Shown here piece after piece: positions 30,659-42,707 of a stretch of DNA of 64,000 nt (positions are counted from its first letter, which is position 1; each line of letters starts with the position of its first letter). The position numbers were made by a program, and so were the translations under genes. Below the pieces are notes generated by a model that was not told where the DNA came from, did not search any database, and saw only the letters and a program-made list of their open reading frames with translations. Source of the DNA: Furcasterigmium furcatum (lineage: Eukaryota > Ascomycota > Sordariomycetes > Glomerellales > Plectosphaerellaceae); assembly GCA_001599815.1 (NCBI GenBank), contig BCIA01000006.1:2792961-2856960 (forward strand). Direction: 5' to 3'.

Positions 30659-32665
30659 GATGACGTCGTGGAGCTAGTGCTCCGTGGCGAGCTGGGATGC
30701 GGTGTCTCCGGCCTTCGCAAAGGGGTTGCTCTCCCTCACTTCGAGGTGGTGAGATTAACGGCTGTTGGTTGCCTGCATTACGATCGGACGCGTCGGAGAT
30801 GGCGATTGGTGACTAGATGGATACAGACGAAGAATAAAGAGGACGACTGGAACGGCGATTGTCCGGTTGTCGAATGGGCCGGAGGAGGTGAGGGCAAATG
30901 GCGCGGGAGGCAGAAGTCGGTATGTTTCTTTGTCAAAGGATTGCTGATGGGAAGAGGTGAGGTCGACGAAGACCCGATCAGATTCGGATTCGGAAAGTAG
31001 CTGCGCTGCGTTGGCAGAGCAGGGGCTCCTTCCTTGCTTCCTTGGCTCTGTTGAATTGGGGGAGATGGGAGACGCAGGAGGCATCCATGGCCCACCAACA
31101 ATCCTTGGAGCAGGAAGGCAGCCGACAAGGGGACCTCCCAGCGGTTCGTCAGGTCGGTCCGCCCGCCCTGAATGCAGCTTGCCCCACCGATGACGATTGG
31201 CGCGCAAGCCGTTGCCGGCTCTCGGCCCACCCGTGAATGCAAGTCCCGAATTTCCTCGTCACCTCATCGTCCATCTCCCGTCCGCCAACCTCGATGTCCA
31301 TTCCGCAGCCGTTTCCCAGTTTCTGTCTGGGCCCTTTCGAGCTCTTCTCTTCTCCTGGCTCCACCGCAATATCCCCGGAGATCGCCCCGGCCCCTGCAGC
31401 GAATCAATCTTAATCACCCGCGATCTCTCGGGACGAAGGAGCCCTGGGACGATCGCCGTGTTTGGGAGTGGTGATCATCAGTCTCCTGCCACGCGCCTCA
31501 CCGATTGTCCGTGTCTCTCTCTCTCGCCCATGCGCAGGTCTAACAAAGTATCATCTCGCGTGTCATCTGGCTCCCCATCATCCACGAGCACCACGCTGTG
31601 TCCACGGGAGGAACCGTCCTCGTCCTCCTCTCCCACCATCGCCATTGGATCGCCAACTCAGTCCCACGTCCCTGTACTCACGCGAACGGCTTGCCCGAAG
31701 CTTGGAAGCTGAATCGATCCACCGAGATCCCATCAGCAAGCCATATGAGATAGCCGAGCCCCGACATGACCCAGCTTACACAGACCTGACTCGGCCGTCT
31801 CTGATCTGCCGCAAAGTGATCTGTTTCGGCCTACGCTCATCTCCCTGGCACAGACTAACGTCGAACACCGGCATCAGGTAGGCAGCACTAGCTCCGGCCC
31901 AGGTCAAGTCCCGGCGTCTGCACTGCCTTGATGTCCTCGCTCATCGCAGGCATCCGCCAGCATCCCAAAACACTCGGATTACTTAATCTTGATGAGCATC
32001 AAATGTTACATGTTCGGAACACGAGAATAACTACACCGGTGCTCTTGGCATGGAACAGTCTCACTCAGCGAGCTTCACAAGGCCGTGTTCCTCCTGGCCT
32101 CGCAGCCTGGCCAGCCCAAAGTAAGCATGCATCGTACGTCCTCTCCCTTGGTGCAGTTTGATTCATCACAAGGTATCATGTTCTTAAAAAGAGCGTGGAT
32201 TTTTGTGCTAGCAAGACGCTGTGACCGACGTAGGTGGGTGGGTAGGAAGGTAGGTAGGTAGACAGGCAGCAAGTCTCCTCTTCAGTCGGAAACAGCTTGC
32301 GCTGCAAAAGATACCGGTATCGTCGCTGTTCGTGATGCCATGCTATCCAAAGAGTCCCCACAACTCAGATGCCTTCCTGATGTGGCCCATCATCTCCAGA
32401 GATAAACGGCAGAGTCAACCGCAGGCCCCCAGTTCTCGTCGTCTTGATGGCTTCCGGACTGGGCAATGACCGCTCGCTGCATGTTTCCAGGCGGTCAGTT
32501 GTCGATGGTTGCACTCCAGCCATTTCTCTTGAGCTTCTCGGGACACCGGACAAAGTTTTCGGGGTCACAAATGCTACCGCGCTCGGTGTCCAGTGGAAGG
32601 GCCTATGTTAGTCTCGCTAGACGAAGCCGCCCACTCTCTTGGGAGGTTCGACTCGGGATTTCGCC
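30659..32665. other. Intergenic region upstream of the Seg/Eis-like gene
   Basis: About 2 kb with no supported gene. It contains the promoter of the Seg/Eis-like gene (minus) and the 3' flank of the next minus-strand gene. Frames at 30755-31242 minus and 31197-31712 plus show Ser/Pro-rich but unbiased sequence without signatures. Confidence 0.5.
32231..32270 (+). repeat. Imperfect GGTA/GGTG tetranucleotide microsatellite
   Basis: About ten units of TAGG/TGGG with small interruptions in non-coding DNA. It is probably polymorphic between strains. Confidence 0.7.
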
Positions 32666-34681
32666 CTAGGCAGGGCCGGGAGGAACGAGTGCTCCGTTGT
32701 GTAAGTCAGAGGCAGCCGTATAATCCGAACACTGACAGCCGGGTGGGTGACTGTGCGAAGTATCTTCATGGTCCGCATCAGGATCGTCTGAGAGTATCAT
32801 AGGGGGGTCGTCGTGGACATAGTGGCCTTCACCGCGGTCCATGTCATTGAGGTATTCGTCATCGTCCTCCTCTTCATCGGTTGTTGTAGAAGGTCCATGG
32901 TCGTCAGGATGGATTTCTTCGTGATTATGATTCTGAGTTGGGCCGCCGTTCTTGCCAGTCAATTTGCCGTTCTTCTTGGCCTTTCGGCTCTTCGCCTTGG
33001 CCTTCTCCAGCAGCCGCTTTCTCTCCTCCTCTTGCCGTCGAGCTTTCTGATCTTTGATCTCATACTGGCGAATGAGGGCGCGAGGAGGTTCGCCAAAGAT
33101 CCTCTCGTACTCGCAGAACTCGCAGATCCAGAAATCTTCTGGCTTGGGAGGATTGTGCTTCAGCTTATACTTTGCTTCGCGGCGTCTGTCCTTCGCCGCT
33201 TGCACCAGCTCTCGTTCGGCGCGACGGCGAGTGTTCTTTTTCTTGGGGGTACCATGCTGTCCGCTGTTACCGGCGGACGAGCCATCGTGGGCCGTACCAG
33301 CCAAGCTTGAGTCCGTAGGTCCTTGAGTAGGCATGTTGGCGTGTTTTGATCTTCCCCCCATGTATGAGGGAAGGGAGAGATGGGGAAGGGCGGGATCAGA
33401 ACCAGGCCATTGGGTTCCGGGGACTTGGGAGTCGCAAGTAAAAGTGAATTGGGAGGATGCTGGCCGCGTCTTGGAGGCTGCGGGACTTTGGTGAAGCAAG
33501 CTGATGTTCTCCTGACCCTGGTTGGAAGGATGCTTCTCAGCGTTTGCGATGGCACTGGATATTATGCCTGAGTTCTCGCCTTGAAAGATAAGGTATTAGC
33601 TATACTGCCGTTTGAGCCATATGAGAAGGGGATAGACAGCAGAATAAGCAGAATAAAGAGGATTGAGAGAAGCCCGCAGTCTGTGCGAGTTGGAATAAGG
33701 AATCTGACGCAGACGGGCCAGGTGCTGCGCCACGAGAATTTGAAAGAGTGTGGGCGGTGGGAGAAAGCACAAACAGCCCAAACAAAGGTGGCAGACCAGG
33801 TATCGCAAGGCCAGGCAGAGCGGTCTGATAGAGACCCCCGATCGGCCAGCAACAGACCCGCATCAACAGTTGCTCAAAGGATTGCAAGACAGCAGCAAAG
33901 AACATGAGAACCAAGACCTACCTGAGTTTTCAGCCCACTGGGGAGGCCTAGCCTTCCCCCCTCGCCCAGGCAGACTGTTAGTTGCATCTGACAGAGCCCT
34001 CAAGGGGCTACGCCCGTTTCTAGAGCGGCCGAACCTGCCTCGGCCAGGCCCAGATATTCCTTGGTTGCTGCCCGCGAAACCTCCAGAACCATAACAGGTA
34101 GACGACGCGGAGCCTGCAGCGTCGTGCTCGTTGGACGGAGAAGTTGCCGCTGATATGCTTAGCGAGTTGAGGTCATTCAGCGAGTGCATGCCATTGAGGC
34201 TCGAATCCCCAGCAGTTGGTATCTTCCGCTTCTTCTTATTGTTGGTGTTTTCAAACGAGTCATATCCATCGATGGAAGATGTCGTCGAGGGCGGAGGCTG
34301 GGGACTTGGTTGCTTCGCGTGACCTGGCTTTGCCGTCTGATTTGCAGGCCTGTTCAGGATCTCGGGGTGTGAACGACGGACGACCTTGCTGTTGGCGAAG
34401 CGTTTAGACTCCTCTTCGTCACTTTCTCCAGCCTCGGCGCCAACTGCTGCAGGATCCTCATAGCACTGATCCCGAATCACGGTGTAGTTTCTACCTGCGG
34501 TAGGGGACGGCTCTTCGCGGACGATGTTCGGGTAGAGGAACAGGGGGCTCGACTGCTGCGTGGCCGGCGGGTATTCGATCGAGTCGGCGACCTCGGGGGA
34601 CAGACGTTCTCGCAGTCGTCTCTTCGGGAGTGGCCGAATCGGCCGTTGTTGGAACAGAGAGGACAAGGCCTCAGGAGACAT
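32666..34681 (-). CDS. Uncharacterised fungal protein with WICEFCEYE motif
   Basis: A 553-aa protein in two exons, 34681-33922 and 33567-32666. The phase-1 junction rebuilds AENSGIISSAIANAE. The intron, 33568-33921, is 354 nt, long for this genome, with a GCTAATAC branch-like site near its 3' end. Order along the protein: RPLPKRRLRERLSPEVADSIEYPP near the start, a disordered Ser/Pro part, Gly/Arg-rich GRGRFGRSRNGRSP, FTFTCDSQVPGTQWPGSDPALP, a basic helix (KKKNTRRRAERELVQ), then FWICEFCEYERIFGEPPRALIRQYEIKD and a long Lys/Arg/Glu coiled coil, and an acidic tail with DEEEDDDEYL and CQC. The motif combination feels like a conserved fungal family without a known role. The basic patches suggest a nuclear protein, possibly nucleic-acid binding. 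A missing exon inside the long intron cannot be excluded. Confidence 0.75.
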
Positions 34682-36585
34682 GCTTCTGTCATGTTCAGGA
34701 CCTGTCGGGTGGAGGCAGAGTCAGCAGCGGATTTCAGGGCGATTTTCCAGGTCAAGAGGCTTGAAAGAGCCGCGTGAGCGTGTCAAGAGAACGGCCAAGC
34801 AACAGGATGAGGCCCTATCCTCTACCATGTGTGCGTCTCAAGCTCGTCATCCAGCACCTGGACGAATGATCATGTTACACAGAGCTCCATGCAGTCTCGA
34901 CAGCATATCGCTTAGAAATTCTCGGGTTATGATGCAGGCTGGAGCCGCAAGCAACACAGCTTCGCTGGTCACGCTTTTCTGGGAAGCGCAAGAAGAGGAG
35001 AAGAGAGACGGCGGAGCATACCCATCATTCTTCATTACGGCCGCTGCAATCCAAACGCAAGGCTTCCGCTGTATAAGCAAGGGTCGAGACGAACTCGGCG
35101 TACGGAATGGTTTCGACGGCGGTATGGATCGGAGGAATATATTACGGCGATGGCGGGTGGCGGATGGAGAGCCCTATGTCTGCGGCCATGGTTAGCCAGT
35201 GTCGTCGAGACAGCCGAGGTGGGATATGCTGCTGGCAAACAAGACACCCGCAGACATGTGTCCCTTCAGGGCTGAAGGAGTCTGGAGCTCATGCGTCCAC
35301 TCGGACTCGAGGTTGGGGGGTCAGCCCGCCGTGATGCCTGCGCCCAAAGCAGCCCGAGAGAGGGGATGTCCGTCAGACTCGTACCTGAACACGGTGCTCG
35401 AATCGTTACGTTTGGGCGGTCTAAGAAGCTGACGCTGGGTATGCGCAGGCAGGTCGATGGGGGAATAGAGAGGCGAAACGCAAAAAGCAAAGGAACCGCA
35501 GAGGCGTTGCGGTCTCGGTTTGATATCCAACTCAGGCCTTCGGAGGGTGTGGATTGCTAATGACAGTTGAGCATTTGATAAAGTCCTTTGACGTTAGTGT
35601 GTGATTAGGGGACGCCCGCGCAAGGGCCCTCCCTCCTGCCGACGTAGAGCGCATTATCTAAGCTCCCGTCCCCGACCGGGCATCATCCTTCCGACCCCGG
35701 CATGCACGATCCAAGGCCAATTACAATCTGCCAGGATTTGTGCTTGGGCTGGTGGAGATTGTGCTTGCACAAAGCACCAGGGCGGTGAGTTGGTACAGTG
35801 CCGCGAACGGTGTGGAAGCAACACATGTGACGGCTTTGGGGGTGGACAGAGGCGGGGGAAGCTTGTTCCAATTGGAACTGTGTGGAGTTGCTCTCGACCG
35901 GAAGCCTGTCCGCCATCGTGGTCCCTGTACTTTGACTGTGCATATGCTGCTGGTGGGGATTGGAGTCTCGCTACCAGATTTTCTGGCCCCAGGTTTATCC
36001 GGATTTGTGCACCCCAACTCCACCGTAGCCAATGAAGCCAGCCCCGCGCAAAATCCAGGTCAGCGCAGCGCAGTGACCGGAGCGCGGGCAGCGCCTAGCC
36101 TTCACTGCCGCTCTGCACACGGCGGCGCACTTTGCCTGCTGCTGCCCCGAAGCGTGTGCTTGCTCTCCTCCGCCGGCTTCCTTTCCACGAAACTCGCCCT
36201 CTCGATTCTCCTCCCCCCCAGTCCTCTTCCACCACTTCAGCTACCCCGTGGTCTCTTACGGCATGAATCCGCCCTCATCCCCCTCGATATTAGACATGCA
36301 AATCACCCAAGCCACCACACAGTCTTGCCGGAGTCCTCGAGTCCTCCCTTCTCAGTAGCTCGACATCCGTCGCGCAACAATCTTCGTCTTCCTCCTCCTT
36401 TCGCGACCACCCACCCGACCAACCTACCGCTCCAATTCCCTCCCTCCTAGCCACCTGCCGATCTTGCGATAACACCAGAAGCACATCTTCTCCTCACAAC
36501 ATCTTTCCTGAAGCTTATTGCCCTCTGCCCCCCTCTCCCTCCTTGGGCTCCTCGTCGACTCCCCTCCCACCACCAGACTGCCTCG
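34682..36585. other. Divergent intergenic region
   Basis: About 1.9 kb separating the starts of two divergent genes. No gene or RNA is recognised; frames at 34560-35195 and 35601-36450 (plus) have no signatures. The last about 400 bp before 36586 are very pyrimidine-rich on the plus strand, in keeping with the leader of the PHD finger gene. Confidence 0.5.
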
Positions 36586-38628
36586 ATGGCACCGCCCTCC
36601 CCTCGACGTTCTTCACGAGCCCGAGGCACCGGTGTCTCCCAGTCCCAAAACACATCCTCTACTTCGAGCCTCTCGAGTCGCGGAGAAAGAAATACACGGT
36701 CCTTGAACAAGACCACCACCTCGGCCAAGTCCACCCCGACTGCTTCGCTCTCCTCAGAACCGCTCGACGATTTCGACGACGCCCTACCACCCCGACGACG
36801 CACCCGCGGCCAGGACGAAATCCGCGATAAGATCCGCGCGGATCCTTACAGTATGGTCAACGACGATGACGTCCAGGAGGACGACGAGTCCGTCCGCTGC
36901 GTCTGCGGTTTTGACGAATACCCGGGTCCCCCGCCCTTCGAAGACGACCTCAAGCATGGCAAGCACAACCCCGAAGCAGACTTCTTCGCAAGCATCGAGC
37001 TGTCTGACGAGGTTTCGGGTCTCTTCGTGCAATGCGATGTCTGCAAAGTCTGGCAGCACGGCGCCTGTGTCGGCATTTTCACGGAAGAGTCGTCGCCAGA
37101 CGAGTACTTCTGCGAGAAATGTCGCAAAGACCTGCACAAGATTCACTCCGCCAGCAATGGGTATGTAGAATCCATCTCGCATATGAAGCCTTGGAAGGTC
37201 TTCGCGCCCGGCGCCCCTTGGCGCCAGCAAATCTCTGCCCACGAGCCTTGAAGTGGCTGTGCGCTATCGCCTGCCTGTTTCTGACCAGCATGCTAACTAT
37301 GGGCCTCTAGACAACGATACTCGAATTACCTCCCTCTCGGCCGACCCTCGAGGACAACGTCGCGTGCCACTTCCTTGGTCAAGGATGTCCCTAGGTCGCC
37401 CAAAGAACCCACAAGCAGAAGTGTGCGGGCGGGCTCCGCCAACCATCCTTCAAAGCGACGGTCAACAATGAATAGTCGGGAGGCTGCGTACTCCGAAGAA
37501 GAACAAATGCGCCTTGCAATTGAAGCTAGCAAGGCGGAAGATGACCCGGACGGGACAGAACCAACGACAAGGCGGGCAAAGCGAGGCCGCAGTGACAGCG
37601 AAGAGTGAGTCCCAAAAGAACCTGTCACAGACATTCTTGCTGACATTTCTGTCGTCAGAAACCAATCAAGCCTCAAACGGCAACGAACGAGCTCCCCTTC
37701 ACTCTCGCCTCCCGAGAGCAAGAACAATGCGATCGAGGACGACTCGGAGGACGAGGCTTCCGCACGCAATGGCCTGAAGAAGTCCCGCCCCGCTCGGAAT
37801 CAGAGAGAAAGGTCGGAGCGCGAGGAGCGAGATCGCCTGAGAGCAGAAAATGCCAGTAAACGGAAAGGCCGCGCAGATCGGAGACGAGCCGAAGGTTTGT
37901 ACTTGAACCTGATCGTGCAATGACTGCAAGACTGACCAGTGATAGATTCAGATCCGTCAGATGAGATCCCGCTGGCCACTACCCGCTCTGTTATCAAGCA
38001 GAGTACCGAGCCACAGGCGACCACCGAACCCACGCCCTCCTCTGCCCCGACACCCGATCCGACGCCATCAGCCCCGGCGCCTCCGGGAAGCACACACAAG
38101 AAGACGGCTCGAAACCACCATAAAAGAGGCAAGGGACGCAATCAGTATACAAAAGAGAGGGACGATACAGAAGGGTCGCCGGCAAGGTCCATGTCTAGGG
38201 ACACGGCACGACAGGCGGAGGAGCAGAACAGCGCCAGCACCACGAAACCGCCCATGGAACAAAACGGCAAGCAAGCTAAGAGCAAGACCAGCCTACACAA
38301 TAAGGTGTCCATGAGCGACATGAAGCGTCGCGTTGGCGCTTTCCTTGATTTCATCTCCAAGACGCAGATCGAGATGGCCGGGGAGTCCTCGTCCGGCTCC
38401 AGGGGAAGTCAAAACAGCTCCATCAACCAGAGCCCCCGGGTCGGCCCGGAGATCAACGTCAATGGCGGCACTCCTGGCAAGGAGCCCCTCGAGGGAGGCG
38501 GGAGCACCAATGGAGCACCCATGGAACCACCAAGCGAGAGCCACACATTCAAGGACCTGAGCTGTGTCGAGATGATGGACGTTTTGACCCGGGACCTGGT
38601 GAAGTGGCAGAATCAGTACTCACATTAG
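36586..38628 (+). CDS. Cti6-like PHD finger protein
   Basis: A chromatin reader of 595 aa in four exons: 36586-37160, 37311-37604, 37659-37894 and 37946-38628 (introns of 150, 54 and 51 nt). The PHD finger (about residues 104-185) has the full C4HC3 set: RCVCG, QCDVC, WQHGAC and FCEKC. Its form, with GLFVQCDVCKVWQHGACVGI and then QRYSNYLPL across the first junction, resembles Cti6, the PHD subunit of the Rpd3L histone deacetylase complex that reads methylated H3K4. Downstream are SEEEQMRLAIEASKAE, a strongly basic RNQRERSEREERDRLRAE helix, a disordered stretch, and a C-terminal KVSMSDMKRRVGAFLDFISKTQIEM helix. The last acceptor could be 37939 or 37945, both in frame (two residues differ). The role is by family resemblance. 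Confidence 0.85.
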
Positions 38629-39084
38629 ATGGCACAATTGGACGACATGATCTGCTTTGGGTCAGTGTAGGATAACCAGTACGAGAACGACCGCCACGAC
38701 TACCAAGGTCCGGGATTCAAGGCGCAGCAGCAGCAATCATTCAGTGGGCATTTTTGAGGCGGCGTTTACATGATTTTCTTTCTTCCACATACCTTTAGGG
38801 TACAGGCAGGCTCTGAGGCTTTGGGCGGCTACTTCACCGCCATGCCGGGCCAGGCTTGATGGTCATATATGTTATATACCCCTGGGGGACAGAGCGTCAG
38901 CAACCTGAGGCTTCTGCGTAGCTCCTAGACGAGTTCAATCTACACAATCTGATGAATATCCATTTCCATGCGGGATGAATTGAGTTATGTATCATTGGTG
39001 ATGTCGTAGTATACAAGTTCGTCTCTATAACAGGGGTATATGCCTCATGTCTGCGCTTCCCTTCCGCTGTATCATTACAAGATC
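38629..39084. other. Short convergent intergenic region
   Basis: This contains only the 3' flanks of the PHD finger gene (plus) and the Mtg1 gene (minus). AT-rich sequence at about 38865-38995 may include the poly(A) regions of both. Nothing else is seen. Confidence 0.6.
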
Positions 39085-40185
39085 CTACGCCGCCTTATGC
39101 TTGGCGGTAGACCGCTCCTTTCGCAGCACCTTCTCCCTCTTCCGCGCCTGGTTCATGCTTGTCGGCCCTCCGCCTTCCCTCGCGAGGTCCTTCTCCCTCA
39201 ACAGCTCGTCATTCACCTCGTCCAATAAGAACTTCCCCATGTTACCCGCGCGCCACTGCTTCACGACCCAGTCCGCCGCCGCGTCACCGTTCGCGATACC
39301 GCCGCTCTTCAGCTTGCCTGTCTTGCGCGCCACGCCGGACAGGAAGTCGTTCACCTCATTCGTTGGCTCACAGTACCGCGCATATATGGAGGGGTCGAGG
39401 AGGTTGATCCGGAAGAGGAGGTAGTCGGCCAGGATTTCCATGGGGATGCGGTCGTCCTTGACGGAGCCCACGAGCGCGAGCTTGACCATGTCCTCCGCAT
39501 CCTGGACGTAGGGCATGAAGACGCCGGGCGTGTCGAGGAGGAAGACGCCCTCGCCGAGGGCGTTCTCAGACTCGCTGCCGGAGGGATCGGCGCCGAGGAT
39601 GCGCACGGGGGAGGAGAGCTTGCGCGTGATGCCGGGCTGGGCGCCGACGCGGGCGACTTTGGTCTTCTTCTGCATGCCGTGCGCGCGGAGGCGGTTGAGG
39701 AGGGTGCTCTTGCCGACGTTGGGCATGCCGACGACGAGGGCGCGGATGCCGGTGAGGGAGTCTGCAGCAGAGGCTATGGATTTGATTTCGGAGAGGAGGG
39801 AGCGGGTGGAGGAGGGGTCGTCTTTGCGCCAGAATATGGTGCGGTGGCGGCCGCCGCCTGTGCTAGGGAGGATGGCGCCGGAGGATGAGTGGCCGGCGTT
39901 GTGGCGGCGGAGGGCGCGCTCGACGCTGGGGCTGTCGGTACCGAGGTCGCGGTGGGTGTAGACGACAATGCGATCACGGCCGGCGATGGCGCGGTCGAGG
40001 TGGGGGTTCCAGGAGGAGATTGGGACCCGGTAATCGCGGCACTCGAGGACGAGGCCGACGGTGGAGAGGCGTTTTGTGATCTCCCGAAGACCGGCTTCGT
40101 GGTGACCGAGGTAATAGGAGCGGGGGATATTGGCCGAGAGTGCGCTCGCGAAGGAGAGCCGCGGGGTGAAGGACGCGGCGGCCAT
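39085..40185 (-). CDS. mtg1: Mitochondrial ribosome-associated GTPase 1
   Basis: A circularly permuted GTPase of the YlqF/Mtg1 family that assists assembly of the large mitochondrial ribosomal subunit at the inner membrane. It is a single exon; Met at 40185 gives 366 aa, while Met at 40233 would add 16 residues. G motifs appear in permuted order: G4 as YTHRD, then G1 as GMPNVGKST, G2 within AQPGITRK and G3 as DTPG. The N-terminal RSYYLGHHEAGLREITKRL and ECRDYRVPISSWNPHL are typical of the family. MAAASFTPRLSFASAL, basic and without acids, is a plausible import signal. The G4 motif has His in place of the usual Asn/Thr-Lys pair (THRD for NKxD), as in fungal relatives. It is head to head with the Bor1-like gene. 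Confidence 0.93.
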   Translation of the reverse strand: MAAASFTPRLSFASALSANIPRSYYLGHHEAGLREITKRLSTVGLVLECRDYRVPISSWNPHLDRAIAGRDRIVVYTHRDLGTDSPSVERALRRHNAGHSSSGAILPSTGGGRHRTIFWRKDDPSSTRSLLSEIKSIASAADSLTGIRALVVGMPNVGKSTLLNRLRAHGMQKKTKVARVGAQPGITRKLSSPVRILGADPSGSESENALGEGVFLLDTPGVFMPYVQDAEDMVKLALVGSVKDDRIPMEILADYLLFRINLLDPSIYARYCEPTNEVNDFLSGVARKTGKLKSGGIANGDAAADWVVKQWRAGNMGKFLLDEVNDELLREKDLAREGGGPTSMNQARKREKVLRKERSTAKHKAA

Positions 40186-40746
40186 GATGGTGGTCGGCCG
40201 AGGGCTCGGGAGGATCGGAGGGAGAATTGGCAATCCCAGACGAGTCTAGGGGTTATATCGGGCGACGTCTCATGATATGAGGGCACAATTGTCAGGCTGG
40301 GCCGTGGGATCACGCGGCCTTGGTGTTTGGGATGGGATGTAAAACAATCGATCGTCAGCCTCACAACACAAGGTGACGTCTCGTAGCCTCGCTGACAAGA
40401 GGATTGGCAGAAAAAAAATCGAGGGTCCTTATCGATAACGATGAGCTTTGACGTCATAGGCGGTCGGGAATTCTTGGCAACTTCCTCAATCGAGAATCGA
40501 TTCTACATGTGACCAATCAGAGAGGCAGACGGTGCACATGGGGTCGGGGTTCACAGCATTCGAGCAATCTCGACCCTCCATCCCAGAGACAGTATCGGTC
40601 TCCGAATGGGCATGGCTTGGCTTCTTTTCAACTGCTAAATACAACCTTTTCAGTATACATAATTCTTGTTTCCCCTTCCTTGACAATGGCAAGCCGCTGC
40701 GCCCGTCTTTAGCCACCGTGGACGGTGAGCGATACACATCCTCGAA
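40186..40746. promoter_or_regulatory. Divergent promoter between mtg1 and the Bor1-like gene
   Basis: About 560 bp shared by two divergent genes. At 40429-40438 there is a perfect palindrome, TTATCGATAA, which contains two overlapping opposed GATA-factor cores (TTATC and GATAA). A poly(A) tract lies at 40411-40418. No other gene fits here. Confidence 0.45.
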
Positions 40747-42707
40747 ATGAACGCAAACTCCTCCGGAGCAAATAGCGCAGGGCCGGAGGCGACGTCAGCG
40801 GCCGCTCAGCGACCGCGCGCCGCCCAGCTCCGATCTCAGGATGACCATATCGCACCGGCACCTGAACTCTATGCCTCGGCCCATGTTCCTCCTGGTGAGA
40901 AGAGAGGACCTGGGTCCCAAGGCTCGGCACACGCAGATGCTACCTCAGATCCGGGTCCCTCTCGTGGGCGCCCCGGGGTTCTGAAGAAGTTCGGCCGGTA
41001 CTTCCAGAAGGGTGGCAAGCTTCGCCCCTTCAGGCTCCTCAAAGGCGACTTCCACAACCTCCAAGGTCGTTACTTTTCCGACTGGACAGTCTTCAACCAG
41101 CTCGTAGTAGCCAGTACGGTCTATGTCTTCTTCACGAACCTGCTGCCCGGGATCACCTTCGCCGGAGATCTCTACCCCTTGACTGGAGAGGCATGGGGCA
41201 CTATCGAAGTCGTTTTCAGCACCGGCCTCTGCGGTGTCATATTTGCCCTGTATGCTGTCTTCATCTTCTTCTCACATTGAGGGTGTCACTGACCATCGTA
41301 CCTAGCTTCTCCGCTCAGCCCCTAACGATCCTGGGTGTCACGGGACCCTTTACAGTCCTGGCAGAGAGCATCTACAACATCTGCGAAATCAGCTTTGATA
41401 TCCCGTTCCTCCCTGTCATGGCCTGGTCCCTCATCCACTCCGGCTGGATGCACTACCTCCTCGCCATCTTCAATGCACACGACTACACGATGCGATATGT
41501 CACCGACTTCAGCGCTGACATCTTCTCCCTGCTCAACTCGGTCATCTACTTTCACAAGGCAGTGCGCGAGATCCAGAGAACGAAGGAGGTCGTCTCGTTT
41601 GAGGCATTCCTGTACTCCATTATCGGAGCTGCAGGCACCTGTCTCTTGGCCATCTTCCTGTCAACGGCACTATCATGGAAACCGCTGTTCCACAGATACG
41701 TTCGATTGGGGCTCGCAGAGTATGCGGCCGCCATCTCGATCATCTTCTTCATTGGAATGCCTTACGTCGGCGAACTTGCCACACTCGACCACAACCTGCT
41801 CAAGGTCCAGACACATCTGCGTCCCTCGTCACCCGATCGGAAACAATTCTTCGTCGAGTTTTGGAAGCTCCCTGTGGAATGGGTCTTCATTTCCATCATC
41901 CCAGGGCTCATCATCACCGTTTTGTTCTACTTCGATCATGAAATCAGCAGCATCATCTGCACTGCCAAGCGATACGGGGTCGAGAAGCCTGGAGGTTATG
42001 CCTGGGACATTGCCTTGCTGGGCACGACGACGATCCTGTGCGGCATCCTCGGCATTCCTCCTGCCAACGGCCTGCTGCCACAAGCCCCGTTGCATTCCGA
42101 GTCCTTGATGCACGCGGTCATCGAGGATCCGCCTCATCCAGATGCAGAGCCAGGAGAGCCGCCGCCAAAGCCTGTCATGCGCGTCTACGAGCAGCGATAC
42201 TCGCACCTCATCCAGGCCGTATTCATCCTTGTATTTGTCACGCCTCCATTCCAGCGTCTTCTAGGATTGACACCCACCTCCGTTCTGGCCGGCTTGTTCA
42301 TGTTCATGGGCTACCAGTCCCTGTCCGTCAACCCGGTCCTCACCCGGATATGGCACCTGATGACGCCAATATCAGAGCTTCCCGACTTGCCCCATGGGGC
42401 AACCTGGCTTGGTGTTCATACATTTACCATCTCACAGCTAATTCTCACTGGAATCGTCTTCGGGGTCACCCTGACCATCGCCGCCCCGGGGTTCCCGATT
42501 ATCATCATCATCCTGGTGCCTGTCCGACTGCTCCTGATGAACAAGATTTGGAGCCGGCAGACATTACGATACGTCGATTCCTGGGCCACGAGGGAAGGAA
42601 AGCCCGAAGATGACGACGACGATCGCCGCCGGGCAGGCCTGCTTGACGCCGGGGGCTCCTCGAGGAGCATTGCTTTCGACGAGGAGAAGGGGCCCAAGAC
42701 GACCTGA
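40747..42707 (+). CDS. Bor1-type anion (borate/bicarbonate) transporter
   Basis: A plasma or vacuolar membrane transporter of the SLC4-like family, 634 aa. Two exons: 40747-41249 and 41306-42707 (intron 41250-41305); the junction rebuilds VIFALFSAQPLTILGVTGPF, the best-known family signature. About 100 disordered residues lead to a basic GRYFQKGGKLRPF segment, then around 12 hydrophobic spans. Other family landmarks are SDWTVFNQLVVASTVYVFFTNLLPGITFA, NGLLPQAPLHSESL, PFQRLLGLTPTSVLAGLFMFMGY and a C-terminal FPIIIIILVPVRLLLMNKIW span followed by a cytosolic Asp-rich tail. Yeast Bor1 exports boron and affects vacuolar protein sorting; the substrate here is inferred from family. Without splicing the protein ends after 177 residues. 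Confidence 0.93.
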
